DNA of 33,826 nucleotides from Streptomyces spororaveus (GTDB lineage Bacteria > Actinomycetota > Actinomycetes > Streptomycetales > Streptomycetaceae). The translations under genes were made by a program, and so were the position numbers. This document shows positions 31,568 through 33,826 of the stretch, piece by piece. Within the stretch, counting starts at the first letter, position 1. Every line of letters begins with the position of its first letter. A model generated the notes under the pieces. It searched no databases. It had not been told where the DNA came from and saw nothing but the letters and a program-made list of their open reading frames with translations. The stretch spans positions 1 through 33,826 of the forward strand of contig NZ_BNED01000007.1 in assembly GCF_016755875.1 (NCBI RefSeq), written 5' to 3'.

Positions 31568-32752
31568 TCAGGGAGTTATTTTCACATAAAATGCATCTCC
31601 GTCGAGGATGCGGTTCAGGGTGAACATTTCGTTCAACCTTCGACCGCCCGTCTCATTGTCAGTTCCCTCGATGAGCCTGGCCGAGAACCTGTTCCCCGGG
31701 GCGGCAGCGCCTTCCTTGGTGGAAGCGAAGGGGTATTCGTCGCACTGGAGTCCAGTCCCTCTATAATCACCCCAGACATCGTTGCACGTTTCTATCGCCT
31801 TATCCCGATTCTTCTCCTGCTTGCCCTTGTCGATGAGGCGGTGGAGGGGCTCGGCGGCTCCGGGTACGGTTTTACCGGCCCAGGAGGGGAAGGTGCGCTC
31901 GGGTAGCTGTTGAGCGTCGAGGATGTGTCGTGCACTCTGGTCCACGGCGGGGTCCTTGAGGCTCATGACAAGCTCTACGCGCGCCCCGGTGAACACCGTT
32001 CCCTTGTGTTTGCCTGCTACTGGTCCGGCGTAGTCGAAGCGGACAATCGACGTGGCCATCATCTTGTCCTCCCACTTCACCGCGGTGGGGGAGGTCACCT
32101 GCATCGTCAGGTTGATCTCACCGAGAACCACCTGATTGTTGCCCGACTCGAGCTTGCCGGTGTCGGGTGAGGTGTAGGTGAGCTGCCAGAACGGCTTTGC
32201 ATTCCATTCTGCGATTGTGCCGTTTTGGAGGACGTTGTTCGGTTTGGTGATCTGTGGGTTGACGTCGCTGCCCTGGGCTTGGATCTTGTGGGTGAAATAC
32301 TGCTCGATCTTCCAGTTCGCAGGGTTCTCGCCGGCGACCGCCTTGGTGCGGATGTTTTCGACACTGCTGGTGTAGTCGACTCTGCGGGATCCGTCGTAGG
32401 AGAATCCCAGAATCCAGACGTCGAACCAGAGTTCGCCTCGGAGTCGTAGTCTGTCGTCCTTGAGTTTCAGGTAGGTGGGACGGTGCACGCACGTTTCAAA
32501 GCGGCTTTTGATCCAGCCCTTCGGGGTCTTGGCCTCGGCACGGCTGGCGCACTCGGTGCGCAGGTCGCCGTCCTGGAGGATGGTCGGCCGTGAGGCAGTA
32601 CCCGAGCCTGCGGCACGTGCGGAAGCAGAATCGGCTGTCCCGAGAGTCAGGAGAAGTGCGAGTGCGGCACAGAACAGTGTCAGGAGGGCGTGCGTCCGCG
32701 GCCGCTGGGTGGCTCGCATGAGCACTCGGGGGACGGAAGCGTCGGCGGTCAC
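31568..32752 (-). CDS. Secreted protein with C-terminal NucA/NucB-type nuclease domain
   Basis: The protein is about 394 residues. It has a signal peptide: basic MRATQRPRTH, hydrophobic ALLTLFCAALALLLTL, and cleavage near SASARA. A long beta-rich middle of unknown fold follows. The last 80 residues carry the NucA/NucB pattern: ETCNDVW, then GLQCDEYPFASTKEG (catalytic CDEYPFA block), then NRFSARLI and LNRILDGDAFYVKI. NucA/NucB enzymes are extracellular DNases. The GTG at 32752 overlaps the upstream stop as GTGA; GTG 32761 or ATG 32719 are alternatives. It sits between a partial gene and a small acidic protein, a layout like secreted toxin loci. Confidence 0.82.
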   Translation of the reverse strand: MTADASVPRVLMRATQRPRTHALLTLFCAALALLLTLGTADSASARAAGSGTASRPTILQDGDLRTECASRAEAKTPKGWIKSRFETCVHRPTYLKLKDDRLRLRGELWFDVWILGFSYDGSRRVDYTSSVENIRTKAVAGENPANWKIEQYFTHKIQAQGSDVNPQITKPNNVLQNGTIAEWNAKPFWQLTYTSPDTGKLESGNNQVVLGEINLTMQVTSPTAVKWEDKMMATSIVRFDYAGPVAGKHKGTVFTGARVELVMSLKDPAVDQSARHILDAQQLPERTFPSWAGKTVPGAAEPLHRLIDKGKQEKNRDKAIETCNDVWGDYRGTGLQCDEYPFASTKEGAAAPGNRFSARLIEGTDNETGGRRLNEMFTLNRILDGDAFYVKITP

Positions 32753-33826
32753 GACTGGCACATCTGCCCCCAGCAGGCCTCGAGGAGCTGTCCGGTCTCA
32801 GTCGAATAGGTGGCGCGGAACCCTTGGAAGGTCAGTCCGCGATGCTCCAGGCCGCGGGTAGGCGCCGCGGACTCCACGGTCACCACCGAGGTGCCAGCGA
32901 TAGCCGAAGACTGTGGCGCAGTGCTCGACGAATCCTTCGCGTTCGGCAGTCGTATCCCTGACGCAACGCGGATCCCGTCCCGGGCGACGCCGAAGGATTT
33001 GGCCGCGCGCTCTGCGATGTCAGCCGGTTCCCCATGCCTTCCAGGCTTTCGCGCCGCATCGCGCTGGGGGCTCTGCAGCGCTGCCGCGTTGCAGACCTTG
33101 ACGGTTTGCACGCAGTTCGACAGACCGGGAACCGTGTTCATGCAGCTTTCAGGGTCGGTGGCGAGGCAGTTCGAGAGCGCCTTCTGGTCGACGCCGTTGA
33201 ACGTCCCCGCCGCCCGAGCCGGTGTCGTGGGCGCCGGCCCCACCGTTGGCCCGGGTTTACTCACCGTCCACTGGATGGACGTGGTGGAGTCAGTCAGTTT
33301 CGCCTCGAAGCAGTACGGCGCCTTGTAGACGGCGGCAGGGTCGGACGGGATACCCATCGACTTGCCGCATATCCCCAACGTCGTGAGCTGCGTAGTGTCC
33401 GCGGTCGCCGCCCTGGCCCAGGCCTTGTTCTCCGCCATGAACTGCATACGGTTCGCTATCGGCGGGACCGTCACGTGCTGGGGCCCTCTGACCTCAAGGC
33501 CGATGTCGACCCGGTTGGGATTTCCGCGAGGAATCTTGAGCTGGTCGGTGGTGGTGCCGACCATGTTGAAGTCGTACAGGACGTCCCACTGGTCGCCACT
33601 GGCCTGGCGCACCGTCATGTACGTGTGGTTCACGTTGTCCGCGACCGTCGGGTTGAGGCCTGCGGTGATGGCCTTGGTTACCCCGCCGCGTTTACCCAGC
33701 TCGGTCCATCTCGGCCCGTAGCCGATGGTCGTCGCGCCCGTCTTTTCGGCGTGCAGGCCTACGTCAATGGAGGGACCGAATATGTCGCCTCCGTTAGCGC
33801 CTTCGGTCTGGTCGGTGTTGGGGACC
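32749..33826 (-). CDS. Large protein of unknown family, 5' end beyond the window
   Basis: At least 358 codons are open to the right edge, so only the C-terminal part is visible. It begins in beta-rich sequence (GGDIFGPSIDVGLHAEKTG, NHTYMTVRQASGDQWDVLYD, RVDIGLEVRGPQHVTVPP). Then comes a Cys-rich stretch (CLATDPESCMNTVPGLSNC, VQTVKVCNAA) and a C-terminus ending TYSTETGQLLEACWGQMCQS. Repeated cysteines and strand-rich composition suggest an extracellular protein. Its stop overlaps the nuclease start, so the two are coupled and may act together outside the cell. Confidence 0.7.
   Translation of the reverse strand, partial: VPNTDQTEGANGGDIFGPSIDVGLHAEKTGATTIGYGPRWTELGKRGGVTKAITAGLNPTVADNVNHTYMTVRQASGDQWDVLYDFNMVGTTTDQLKIPRGNPNRVDIGLEVRGPQHVTVPPIANRMQFMAENKAWARAATADTTQLTTLGICGKSMGIPSDPAAVYKAPYCFEAKLTDSTTSIQWTVSKPGPTVGPAPTTPARAAGTFNGVDQKALSNCLATDPESCMNTVPGLSNCVQTVKVCNAAALQSPQRDAARKPGRHGEPADIAERAAKSFGVARDGIRVASGIRLPNAKDSSSTAPQSSAIAGTSVVTVESAAPTRGLEHRGLTFQGFRATYSTETGQLLEACWGQMCQS

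Overview
The very high G+C content, GTG/TTG starts, strong third-position GC bias and short translational overlaps point to an actinomycete, most likely Streptomyces. A complete telomere terminal-protein gene (tpg-like, 28436-28990) indicates a linear replicon, either a chromosome arm or a linear plasmid. Pseudogene fragments, an inactivated transposase, a toxin-antitoxin pair and resistance genes mark it as accessory DNA.

Positions 1-8456. A minus-sense type I-E CRISPR array runs in from the left edge (visible repeats 32-303) and has its leader at 304-352. Next comes a tightly coupled minus-strand operon: dCTP deaminase/dUTPase-fold protein (3278-3823), HIT hydrolase, a protein of unknown family, and an IscS/DndA-type cysteine desulfurase. 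Diverging from it are a LysR-type regulator and a fusion of an EEP phosphohydrolase with a methyltransferase resembling the DNA-phosphorothioation-associated family. A small MazG-like NTP pyrophosphohydrolase follows. Together they look like a nucleotide- or nucleic-acid-processing module with a sulfur donor, enclosed by CRISPR arrays. This is the best candidate for an undescribed system. A second array of 22 repeats (7147-8456) follows.

Positions 8457-18960. A complete I-E interference set lies on the minus strand: cas3, cse1, cse2, cas7e, cas5e, cas6e. No cas1 or cas2 is present in the window. The order is unusual: cas3 is separated from cse1 by about 2.1 kb holding a badly eroded CRISPR array (about 14828-15609) and a plus-strand four-helix membrane protein gene. 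A fourth short array (18607-18879) lies upstream of cas3 and shares its leader with array 1.

Positions 18960-25034. A decayed plus-strand gene ending at a terminator is followed by a Fic/Doc-like toxin-antitoxin pair with a palindromic operator, a hypothetical gene, and a coupled KAS III-like synthase plus short-chain dehydrogenase pair. A TetR regulator closes the region.

Positions 25034-27810. TetR diverges from a 34-codon leader ORF, an ABC-F ribosome-protection ATPase and a virginiamycin B lyase. This reads as a streptogramin-type (MLS/PLS) resistance cassette, with a near-perfect palindrome at the divergent promoter.

Positions 27811-33826. Gene fragments surround the intact tpg, which lacks a tap partner. 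A secreted lamin-tail-domain protein and a frameshifted IS5-type transposase follow. The window ends in a minus-strand operon with a partial extracellular-type protein, a secreted NucA/NucB-type nuclease and a small hypothetical protein.
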